A DNA stretch of 39,108 nucleotides, taken from a virus. The DNA lies in the IMG/VR virus record IMGVR_UViG_3300036715_001039, positions 1 to 39,108 of that record; one strand, written 5' to 3'. Under the pieces are notes generated by a model, which saw only the letters and a list, made by a program, of their open reading frames with translations, did no database searches and was not told where the DNA came from. The position numbers were made by a program, and so were the translations under genes. Shown here piece by piece: positions 16,296 through 22,874 of this stretch; the first letter of the stretch is position 1, and each line of letters begins with the position of its first letter.

Positions 16296-17496
16296 TATCG
16301 TTGACAATATTTCTCTTATAATTCCGTCATACAATACTCTCGAGTATTCGAAAATGGCCTATACAAGTTTGAGAAAATATTATTCAAACTTGGAAATACT
16401 TGTAATGGATGATGGATCAACGGATGGAAGTATTGAATTTTTCAAACAAATTTCTCTAACCGACAAAAAATTAAAATTGTGGATAAATTCAACCGGAAAT
16501 ATATTTGGCCATTGTGTAACCTATGATATGGGTATTGACCTAGCCACAAACGATATTGTCACAATTTTTCACAGTGACATGGTTTGTGGTAAGAACTACC
16601 TTGAGAATATGTTGAAGCACCTCAAACCAAAGACGGTGGTGTCTGCCACACGTATTGAGCCTGAGGGTATCTATCCTCCGGGACGCGAAAAAATCCTCAA
16701 GCCATTTGGTATGGTGCACAATGAGTTCAAGCAAACAGAGTTTGATGAGTTCGTGGCGATGGAACAGATAAAGAACAAAGACAAGACCACCAACGGCATC
16801 TTTGCTCCGTGGATGATTCACAAGATTGACTTTCTTGCTATCGGTGGCCATGACGCCAAGAGTTTCGCTCCATACCCTGAGGAGGACGCCGACCTGTTCT
16901 TACGATTTGCTCTTGCCGGTTATACCCTTGTTCAAAGCTGGGATGCTTTTTGTTGGCATTGGATTAGCCGAGGACACCGTAGTTGGGCAAAAAATGGTGT
17001 AGGCCATGACGATGACATGTTTCAGTTCTATCAAACTAGAGCTCGCAGAAACTATCTTCGTAAGTGGAACCGTTGGATGGCTTTTGATGCTGACCATCAT
17101 CCGGTAGGCTTTCCGGTCTATCGTGTTGGCTTCGTTTTGAAAAACGTTACCACCGTTGACTTTCTTCACGCCATTGAACCTTGGGCGCAGCACATCTACG
17201 TTGACAACATGATGTGCGCTGAAAAATACATCGCTTCGGAACAGCCGACGACAAAAATTAAGCTCAGTGACCGTATTTTGAATCACGGATACATTGATAA
17301 AATGGGAGACGAAATTCTTCTAACTTTTAGTCAAGATGAATTTATGAAAGATGCTTATCAGCACCTAAATGTTATACAAAATCTTAATTCGATACTAACG
17401 GATTCAGCAGAGTCTAATAGCGAAGCTCAACTTGGTATTTTTCACCTTAAGACGTTGAATATCACTGACTATAGTAGCACATTAATCAAAGTCTGA
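16288..17496 (+). CDS. Glycosyltransferase family 2, long form
   Basis: A 402-residue protein. NISLIIPSYNTLEYSKMAYTSL and ILVMDDGSTDGSIEFF are textbook GT2 motifs. IVTIFHSDMVCGKNYLENML supplies the metal-site acid. A second conserved acidic patch EEDADLFLRFALAGY precedes FCWHWISRGH, a likely catalytic and acceptor region. About 120 C-terminal residues have no recognised fold. It is paralogous to the 14361 enzyme. No membrane segment is present. Sugar and acceptor are unknown. Confidence 0.83.
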   Translation: MNNIVDNISLIIPSYNTLEYSKMAYTSLRKYYSNLEILVMDDGSTDGSIEFFKQISLTDKKLKLWINSTGNIFGHCVTYDMGIDLATNDIVTIFHSDMVCGKNYLENMLKHLKPKTVVSATRIEPEGIYPPGREKILKPFGMVHNEFKQTEFDEFVAMEQIKNKDKTTNGIFAPWMIHKIDFLAIGGHDAKSFAPYPEEDADLFLRFALAGYTLVQSWDAFCWHWISRGHRSWAKNGVGHDDDMFQFYQTRARRNYLRKWNRWMAFDADHHPVGFPVYRVGFVLKNVTTVDFLHAIEPWAQHIYVDNMMCAEKYIASEQPTTKIKLSDRILNHGYIDKMGDEILLTFSQDEFMKDAYQHLNVIQNLNSILTDSAESNSEAQLGIFHLKTLNITDYSSTLIKV

Positions 17497-17503
17497 TATT
17501 TTG

Positions 17504-17532
17504 TTGACTTTAGGTAAATTGTAGGACATTGT
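17504..17532 (+). promoter_or_regulatory. Candidate promoter, close to the 17539 start
   Basis: TTGACT at 17504-17509, 17-base spacer, then a poor -10 CATTGT at 17527-17532. The -10 ends 6 bases before the ATG at 17539, leaving no room for a ribosome-binding site, so the transcript would be leaderless. Confidence 0.35.
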
Positions 17533-17538
17533 GAAACC

Positions 17539-17967
17539 ATGACTAAATCATTGTATCTTCCTATTCACAGTTTCGTCAACCTGATTACCAACAGCTCCAG
17601 CGAAATCTTCGTATGTGCCGATGAGTCAACCGTTGAGGCCGTTAAGGCCGTCATCGACAATCTTCTCAAGGGTGCTGGTTCCGACAAGACCGCTGATGAA
17701 CTTTTCACTTTCACGTTGACTGTTGAGATTGACAATCCTGAGACGTATGAAGAGCGAAAAATTTCTGGTAAGGGATACACGCTTACCGTCGATGTCAATT
17801 CTGCGGAAGGGAAGCAAGCGATTGAAGACTACAGCGGTGACAATCCACAGGAGTCTGGCATCCTTGTAACACCCAAGGACGGCACCAACGAAAACCTCGT
17901 GCTCGCCGCGAAGACCCTCTCCAACCTCACTGGCCTATTTCAAATCGAGGCCAGCTACAACGGTTAA
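17539..17967 (+). CDS. ITNSSSE-motif protein 1
   Basis: A 142-residue protein of unknown function. The N-terminus carries IHSFVNLITNSSSEIFVCAD, shared with the proteins at 17971 and 20166. After it comes a predicted helix (VEAVKAVIDNLLKGAG), then beta-rich sequence. It resembles the N-terminal FVSNSSSSSF-type motif I recall from many uncharacterised bacterial and phage proteins, which may mark a recognition or processing signal. No catalytic residues are evident. It lies 3 bases before its paralogue, so the pair arose by tandem duplication and is co-expressed. Confidence 0.65.
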   Translation: MTKSLYLPIHSFVNLITNSSSEIFVCADESTVEAVKAVIDNLLKGAGSDKTADELFTFTLTVEIDNPETYEERKISGKGYTLTVDVNSAEGKQAIEDYSGDNPQESGILVTPKDGTNENLVLAAKTLSNLTGLFQIEASYNG

Positions 17968-17970
17968 TTT

Positions 17971-18327
17971 ATGAACAAATCTGTTATCCTTCATATCCAC
18001 TCATTTGTGGATGTTATCACAAATTCTTCTTCGGAAGTTTTTGTTTCCGCCTCCGAAAAGACCATCGGTGTCGTCAAGAGCATCATACAGGTATTCTTGA
18101 ATCAAGCCAAAATCACAGAATCAGTTGATGAGCTCTTTGATGTCAAGTTGGTTTATCGTGACTATCGAGACGATGAGGAAGTGGATATAGAGGGAGAAAG
18201 TGAATACAAACCTTCTCGCGTTGTTATCACGCTTAAGGCCACACAACCCTCCACAGACCTCGTCGCTCTCACAGAAGCTTTAAAGAAGCTCAACGGATCT
18301 TTCTCCGCAATTGAGTATATGAACTAA
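17971..18327 (+). CDS. ITNSSSE-motif protein 2
   Basis: A 118-residue paralogue of the preceding gene. It contains IHSFVDVITNSSSEVFVSAS, the same helix (VVKSIIQVFLNQA) and a similar DELFDVKLVY segment, which matches DELFTFTLTV of protein 1. It has a more acidic middle region. Function is unknown; shared architecture suggests a shared partner. It is followed after 1 base by a small unknown gene. Confidence 0.65.
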   Translation: MNKSVILHIHSFVDVITNSSSEVFVSASEKTIGVVKSIIQVFLNQAKITESVDELFDVKLVYRDYRDDEEVDIEGESEYKPSRVVITLKATQPSTDLVALTEALKKLNGSFSAIEYMN

Positions 18328-18328
18328 C

Positions 18329-18655
18329 ATGAACTTTTCAGACTCAGACCTAAAAGCCATGCAGAATGATGCTACTCTTGCTGGCATTCAATTTACTCTA
18401 AAAGAAATCGCAGAGTTATTGGCCAATGACAAGAGTGGAAGGGCTGAAGACATTTGGGATGATTTTGAAAGTGTTGGGCATCCTTCAGGTGAATATGGTA
18501 TGGACACTATGGTTCGTGACATGTGGTTTTCCCTTATTGGTCAAGCCTACGTTGGTCGCAACTGGCCGACGTATGGGGAAGGTGAACAGGTTCGTGATAA
18601 ATTCTATGCGAAGTTAACAGACAGTTTGAATAAAGCTGGCATCAAATATATTTGA
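18329..18655 (+). CDS. Hypothetical protein, 108 residues
   Basis: A 108-residue acidic, mainly helical soluble protein (SDLKAMQNDATLAGIQFTLKEI...). No family recognised. It follows the ITNSSSE pair directly and is probably in the same transcript. Its 3' end overlaps the 3' end of a minus-strand MGRK gene by 42 bases, so the two transcripts are convergent. Confidence 0.6.
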   Translation: MNFSDSDLKAMQNDATLAGIQFTLKEIAELLANDKSGRAEDIWDDFESVGHPSGEYGMDTMVRDMWFSLIGQAYVGRNWPTYGEGEQVRDKFYAKLTDSLNKAGIKYI

Positions 18656-18811
18656 TTGACATTTTTTAAACCGTATATCCCGCAAGTTTTCGTATCTTTC
18701 TTTTGATTTTTTTCTATAGTATTCTGCATTTTTCCAATAAGTTCGCATTCTCCATTTACATTTTCTTTCACGTTTTTGTTCTTCTGTTAAATTATGTGAT
18801 TTTCTTCCCAT
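18614..18811 (-). CDS. MGRK-family small basic protein, second subfamily
   Basis: A 65-residue basic protein on the minus strand: MGRKSHNLTEEQKRERK, CKWRMRTYWKNAEYYRKKSK, then a basic tail. It is close to the protein at 24667-24828 (MGRKSHNLTEEQKR, RMRSYWKNA) and forms a second MGRK subfamily. No endonuclease follows. The upstream sequence contains GATATTTATG rather than the full TATACTTATAG. It extends 42 bases into the end of the plus-strand gene. Either a young insertion or a cassette without its nuclease. Confidence 0.5.
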   Translation of the reverse strand: MGRKSHNLTEEQKRERKCKWRMRTYWKNAEYYRKKSKERYENLRDIRFKKCQSNIFDASFIQTVC

Positions 18812-18829
18812 AAACATAAATATCAACGA

Positions 18830-18891
18830 GTTGACAAAAAGACCAAATAAAGACCAAATAAAGTTGACTTTTTTCAAAATATGAATAGTTT
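18830..18891 (+). promoter_or_regulatory. Promoter region with two 11-base direct repeats
   Basis: GACCAAATAAA occurs twice in tandem (18841-18851 and 18852-18862), flanked by GTTGAC on both sides (18830 and 18863). TTGACT at 18864-18869 and TAGTTT at 18886-18891 (16-base spacer) could drive the radical SAM gene, whose ATG is only 6 bases past the -10. The repeats look like an operator and lie between divergent genes. Confidence 0.45.
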
Positions 18892-18897
18892 ATACAA

Positions 18898-19815
18898 ATG
18901 ACCATGAGAATTCGCAAAGAGGCCCAAGCCAATTATTCCGCTGTTTTTGTTGACGGCAAGACCATTCGGATACCAATCAATCCGAAGCTTCCTATCACCG
19001 AGCTTCATTTTCCAGAATTTTATGATTTAAGCCCCGGAAATAAATGCAGCGGCGCTTGTAGTTACTGCTACGCGGGTGCCTTAAAAAACGGCGTCCACTA
19101 CAAAAATCTAGTGTCGAAAGTTGATAATTTTTTTGGTAAAATGACACTTAACCAAAGACCTTTTCAAGTTGCCATTGGCGGGGAGCAGGAACCCCTTGAG
19201 AATCCTGAGATTTGGGATATGATGGCTCGCCTGCGGGAGCTGGAAATCGTTCCTAATTATACTACTAACGGTATGTTCGTCAATGATAAGAACATCGAAC
19301 TCACCAAGAAATACAGTGGTGGTGTTGCAGTCACTCTTCATACCCATCTGGAGAAGTTCTGGAGACGCGCCTTGGCTCGCTTTGCTGAAGCGAAGGTCAA
19401 GCTCAACGTTCATGTTATTATCTCTGGAAAAGAAAGCATTGACGCTACGGAACGTCTTTACAAAGAGTATGTTGACAGTGGCCAAGTGGATTATTTTGTT
19501 CTTCTTCCTTATATGAACTATGGCCACGCGGTCAATGAACCTAAGTCCATTGATTATGATCACTTTGCGAAGTGGCTCGACACAGTTTACGCTGATGGTA
19601 AAATTGCCTTCGGGGCTAACTTCTATAACTTCATCCGTAAGAACGCGGCTAAGTTCAACGTAAGTCTCTACCCACCAGAGATTATGAGCAAGTATATCAT
19701 TCTCGATGATAAAATGCAGGTGTCCAACAACTCCTTTGAAAAGAAGTCGGTAAACTTCAACCACTCAACTGGTTGTGAACTCGGTATGGCTCGGACTGAA
19801 TTTCTCGCCGCATGA
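18898..19815 (+). CDS. Radical SAM protein
   Basis: A 305-residue protein. CSGACSYCY (Cys50, Cys54, Cys57) is the CxxxCxxC site for the 4Fe-4S cluster that cleaves SAM. VAIGGEQEP follows where the GGEP motif occurs in this superfamily, then VPNYTTNG and VAVTLHTH (barrel strands). The C-terminal region has one further Cys (about residue 293) but no clear SPASM domain. The substrate is unknown; phage members are sometimes linked to base or peptide modification. An inner ATG exists two codons later. The next gene overlaps by 4 bases. Confidence 0.8.
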   Translation: MTMRIRKEAQANYSAVFVDGKTIRIPINPKLPITELHFPEFYDLSPGNKCSGACSYCYAGALKNGVHYKNLVSKVDNFFGKMTLNQRPFQVAIGGEQEPLENPEIWDMMARLRELEIVPNYTTNGMFVNDKNIELTKKYSGGVAVTLHTHLEKFWRRALARFAEAKVKLNVHVIISGKESIDATERLYKEYVDSGQVDYFVLLPYMNYGHAVNEPKSIDYDHFAKWLDTVYADGKIAFGANFYNFIRKNAAKFNVSLYPPEIMSKYIILDDKMQVSNNSFEKKSVNFNHSTGCELGMARTEFLAA

Positions 19816-20057
19816 AAACTAAATCAAAAACTGGTCTATTCTATTCTGACAATACGCCTATTTTAGAGGGTGATTCCATCACTCTCTGGCACGCACAGGA
19901 GTATAATCCAAAACCGGCAAAGTTTGTTCGCACCGTTGAATGGTCGGACGATGATGCGGCATACGTTGCATCTTCTCCAAAATTCGGAATTTCTGAGTAT
20001 CTTTCAAAGTCTCTTCGAGATGTAAATTGTTTCAAGGTAACGAAAAATAAACGATGA
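19812..20057 (+). CDS. Small beta-rich protein (possibly YopX-like)
   Basis: An 81-residue protein. LFYSDNTPILEGDSITLWHAQ and the later VRTVEWSDDDAAYVAS resemble the start of YopX-type phage proteins (D.NG..i.eGDiv), but the likeness is weak. It overlaps both neighbours by 4 bases. No catalytic residues are evident. Confidence 0.5.
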   Translation: MKTKSKTGLFYSDNTPILEGDSITLWHAQEYNPKPAKFVRTVEWSDDDAAYVASSPKFGISEYLSKSLRDVNCFKVTKNKR

Positions 20058-20164
20058 ACAAGCTCTCCCGATTTTTCTCCCACCCAGCAACACTCTTAAT
20101 GATAGCTATGCCTCTATTTGGTATAGCTATAGAATTAAATTCAAGAAATTATAACCACTACTGA
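20054..20164 (+). CDS. 36-residue single-pass membrane peptide
   Basis: ATG 20054 overlaps the upstream TGA (ATGA) and the frame runs 36 codons to TGA at 20162-20164, one base before the next ATG. The hydrophobic stretch PATLLMIAMPLFGIAIEL would span a membrane. Exact packing between two genes supports it being real. Function unknown. Confidence 0.5.
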   Translation: MNKLSRFFSHPATLLMIAMPLFGIAIELNSRNYNHY

Positions 20165-20165
20165 C

Positions 20166-20975
20166 ATGCTACACATTATTCGCCCCCATTCCTTTGTTGA
20201 CCTTATTACAAATTCTTCTTCGGAGTTGTTTGTCTGCAACACTACCAAAAGTGTAGATGCAGTTAAAAAGGTCTTGGTTGAACTTGTCAAGCTGGAGAAC
20301 CAGAAAAATGCTTTGAAGGATACGAAGCACCGCTCTTCCTTTGGTGAAGATGGAGTTTACGGAGAGACAGAGGAATTTGTCTTTACTAACTTTTTTAAGG
20401 AACCGGCGGTTGCAGAATTTTCTTTTATTCAGGAAAACTTTCCAAGATATGAGGAATACATGTCAGCGAACAGCTACTACAATCGTGACTTGGAAGGTAA
20501 ATTTGAAGTTTATCGCATTGCTCACAAAAAAATATGTGAGTGGCAGTTGATAAACAAACAGCCCCAATATAAAAATAACATGACAGATGTTGAGCAGGCT
20601 GCTTACGATGAGTATCATCATCAGTATCGTCTCAATCGGAGAAAATTTTTCAAGGAATGGAATACCTACACCAACCAGCTTGAACTTGACTTCTATCAGT
20701 GGGCTTTTGAAGAGGCTGGACTGAACAAAAATCTGCTTACCGTTGATTTTGAGGATGAGTATCCGCGGGTTCAAATCGCAGATTCCGTTCCAACTAAGGA
20801 TGCTGCTGATACAGCGGAAGAATTCCGTTTTGAAATTGAAATGGCTCTAAGCTATCACTACAATTTCAACAAGGGAGATATTCTTCTTTGGTCACAGTCC
20901 GATAACAGTGTTCCTTATGGCTTATTTGATAGTATCGAATATGTCTTGAACGCTCACCGCATTCACGCGGGATAA
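20166..20975 (+). CDS. ITNSSSE-motif protein 3, long form
   Basis: A 269-residue protein. PHSFVDLITNSSSELFVCNT near the N-terminus, followed by VDAVKKVLVELVKLENQ, matches proteins 1 and 2. The remaining 200 residues are charged, rich in aromatic residues and largely helical, and show no known domain. The motif is therefore an N-terminal module attached to different bodies. It is followed 2 bases later by a methyltransferase gene. Confidence 0.65.
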   Translation: MLHIIRPHSFVDLITNSSSELFVCNTTKSVDAVKKVLVELVKLENQKNALKDTKHRSSFGEDGVYGETEEFVFTNFFKEPAVAEFSFIQENFPRYEEYMSANSYYNRDLEGKFEVYRIAHKKICEWQLINKQPQYKNNMTDVEQAAYDEYHHQYRLNRRKFFKEWNTYTNQLELDFYQWAFEEAGLNKNLLTVDFEDEYPRVQIADSVPTKDAADTAEEFRFEIEMALSYHYNFNKGDILLWSQSDNSVPYGLFDSIEYVLNAHRIHAG

Positions 20976-20977
20976 TT

Positions 20978-21688
20978 ATGGCTCTATTTAGAACTGATGA
21001 AGAAGACAAGGTGAGAAACTTTGGTAGTTTCCGCCAACAGCACATTCTTATTCCAAATGAATGGGATTCCAACAATGGACAAACGCGTGATCTTGAATCT
21101 ACATGGGAAGGACGCTATCGACATGAAGCTGGGCTAATTCACGGAATTTGCCAAGCTAACGGTTATGCCAAAATACTTGAGCTTGGTTCTGGCCCAGGTC
21201 GGTTAGGACAATTCGTTCAGGAACTAAATCCATACATTTCGTATTCCTACATTGACAAGATTGAAGCCAAGAAAGAGTTTGAGAAAAGAGGATTTAGAGG
21301 AACGTTTCACGTTAAAGATATGATGAACGGTCTTGATGTGTCTGGCTTAGACACCGACTATGATTTTGTTGTTGCTAACGATTTCTTAGAACACGTTGCA
21401 AATCCATCGGATATTGTTTTTAAAATACGCTCTGTTACTAAGGACAATGCTGGATTCTTTGCATCTGTGCCAAATTGGCGTATGGGCCACGGTTTTATTT
21501 ATCGTGGATTGTTTGATTTTGATAACTGGGTTTACTTCTGTCGAGTTCACGGTTGGAACGTAGAAACAGTTGATGGTTCCCATCTAAAGTGTGAACCTCT
21601 TCCAAAATTATCATCTGAGGATTTACTTCCAGACGATTTGATTACGTCTTGGAACTGGTATTTCAACTCAAAGAAAGTTAACACCTGA
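20978..21688 (+). CDS. Class I SAM-dependent methyltransferase
   Basis: A 236-residue protein. ILELGSGPGRLGQFV (about residues 65-79) is motif I; the segment YSYIDKIEAKKEFEKRG gives the ribose-binding acid; YDFVVANDFLEHVANP is motif IV/post-II with the D-x-L-E-H pattern. FASVPNW matches the later strand. The fold is that of UbiE/BioC-like methyltransferases. The substrate cannot be told; it lies apart from the main glycan cluster. Confidence 0.82.
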   Translation: MALFRTDEEDKVRNFGSFRQQHILIPNEWDSNNGQTRDLESTWEGRYRHEAGLIHGICQANGYAKILELGSGPGRLGQFVQELNPYISYSYIDKIEAKKEFEKRGFRGTFHVKDMMNGLDVSGLDTDYDFVVANDFLEHVANPSDIVFKIRSVTKDNAGFFASVPNWRMGHGFIYRGLFDFDNWVYFCRVHGWNVETVDGSHLKCEPLPKLSSEDLLPDDLITSWNWYFNSKKVNT

Positions 21689-21753
21689 TTTATGGCTATT
21701 CAAATCCCACCTGACAGAATTTGTAACGCATCCCACTATGAAGCGTGGTCGAT

Positions 21754-21921
21754 ATGTCTATGGGAAACCCCAAAATGTCTCTCGTATGTGGTAGTTGCTA
21801 TAGACCTTTTGAAACAAGAGACTATAGAGCTTTTAATCGTGGACAATACGACGAATCTGTGGTGGCTAATTGCCCCCACTGTAGTATGTGGAATAAAGCT
21901 GGCGGAATAACGCTAGCTTAA
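21754..21921 (+). CDS. 55-residue zinc-ribbon protein
   Basis: Starting at ATG 21754 this frame encodes LVCGSCYRPFETRDY and, later, NCPHCSMWNKAGG, a CxxC...CxxC zinc ribbon. It ends TAA at 21919. A competing 72-codon frame (21692-21910) begins nearer the upstream gene but its product has no pattern; I prefer the zinc ribbon. The TAA overlaps the end of the minus-strand gene by 4 bases. Confidence 0.5.
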   Translation: MSMGNPKMSLVCGSCYRPFETRDYRAFNRGQYDESVVANCPHCSMWNKAGGITLA

Positions 21922-22091
21922 TCCAACTTTTCTTTGTTTGTCTCGGAGTTCTTTCCGTGACCTTGATGCTTACCTATTTTCTTCTTGTGATTTATCTTTT
22001 CAAACTTGGGAACTTCTAGTTCATCCAAAGCATCGAGATTATCGGTTTCAACTAAGTAGTCATCCTTGTAGCGATGATTATTTTTGCTCAT
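21918..22091 (-). CDS. 57-residue acidic/basic hypothetical protein
   Basis: Read on the minus strand from ATG (22091-22089) to TAA: MSKNNHRYKDDYLVETDNL, then ELEVPKFEKINHKKKIG and a Lys/His-rich end. It is highly charged, probably disordered, without cysteines. It overlaps the upstream minus-strand gene by 14 bases, as expected within a transcription unit. Function unknown. Confidence 0.5.
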   Translation of the reverse strand: MSKNNHRYKDDYLVETDNLDALDELEVPKFEKINHKKKIGKHQGHGKNSETNKEKLD

Positions 22092-22275
22092 GGTGATGAA
22101 TTGAACAGCCGCATCCAGCTTTTACGTCAATCTTCCACAAATTTAAAGTAGACGGAGTTGACACATTCCAAAGACCCTCACGGTCAGCTACTGACGATGT
22201 ATCTATTTGTGGACTTGCTAACAGACATGTCATAAATAGAGCCATGATTAACACTATCTTTTTATATGTTTTCAT
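22078..22275 (-). CDS. Small secreted or membrane-anchored protein
   Basis: A 65-residue protein. The N-terminus MKTYKKIVLIMALFMTCLLAS is a signal-peptide-like segment with a Lys start and a cysteine (C18) that could be a lipobox-like site, although no strict L-x-x-C is seen. The C-terminus contains GCGCSIHHHEQK, a Cys/His cluster that might bind metal. Function unknown. Confidence 0.5.
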   Translation of the reverse strand: MKTYKKIVLIMALFMTCLLASPQIDTSSVADREGLWNVSTPSTLNLWKIDVKAGCGCSIHHHEQK

Positions 22276-22298
22276 ACTCGAATAACTATCATTTCGGA

Positions 22299-22874
22299 TT
22301 ACTTTCCAGTCGAACCAAAACCACCGCCGCGGTCTTCACCTGGTAAATTATCAACTACCTCGAAGGTGATTCCATTTGTGACTATCGGCAAGAGCTGGCA
22401 AATTTTATCCCCCTTCTTGTATATTTTTGACATATCTGGAAGTCCCTTTATATCTCCGAAACGACTTGCTCTAAGGTCACAAGGTTGCCAAATATACTTA
22501 AACCGAACAAGTATTTGATTTTTGTATCCTCTGTCGATAAGTCCGATGGAATTGGCCAGAACCAAATTATATTTGGAGATACTCGAACGTGGACGTAAAT
22601 CTGTGTGGAAGTTTATTAAGTCAGAGTATCCAGCGTAGGGAGAATATTCTATAGCTTGGGGTGTGGGTGTGACATAAAGATTTGTTTCGAACTCAACATA
22701 GGTTATACTATAATATTCGCCAATTCTCTGATCATCAAAGGTTCCGAAATCAGACTTTGTTCCGACAATAGCGGGTTCGCTTGTGGCAGTTACGTCATAA
22801 CCCGCATCAGTTTCGTTTGCACGATTTGGAACAATTAATCCCTCAACATTCTTTAGATAGTATTTTACGTTCAT
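22299..22874 (-). CDS. dut: dUTPase
   Basis: A 191-residue deoxyuridine triphosphatase. The ATG at 22874 overlaps the upstream TGA (ATGA), so it is preferred over the in-frame ATG at 22892. The trimeric dUTPase motifs are present: ETDAGYDV (1), RPRSSISKY (2), NSIGLIDRGYKNQ (3), GDKICQLLP (4) and RGGGFGSTGK (5). It is longer than the usual 140-150 residues, with extra sequence between motifs 1 and 2. It hydrolyses dUTP to dUMP and keeps uracil out of DNA. It is coupled to the GMP-reductase-like gene. Confidence 0.92.
   Translation of the reverse strand: MNVKYYLKNVEGLIVPNRANETDAGYDVTATSEPAIVGTKSDFGTFDDQRIGEYYSITYVEFETNLYVTPTPQAIEYSPYAGYSDLINFHTDLRPRSSISKYNLVLANSIGLIDRGYKNQILVRFKYIWQPCDLRASRFGDIKGLPDMSKIYKKGDKICQLLPIVTNGITFEVVDNLPGEDRGGGFGSTGK

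Noticed and set aside
18656-18897. Intergenic RNA gene or terminator
   Set aside because: A/T-rich stretch without stable hairpin or T-run; it is largely occupied by the minus-strand MGRK gene and the promoter repeats.
19108-19764. 218-codon open frame on the minus strand
   Set aside because: It is antisense to the radical SAM gene, and its sequence mirrors codon bias of that gene; no domain seen.
21692-21910. 72-codon ORF after the methyltransferase gene
   Set aside because: An overlapping frame from 21754 encodes a plausible CxxC...CxxC zinc ribbon, whereas this frame shows no pattern.
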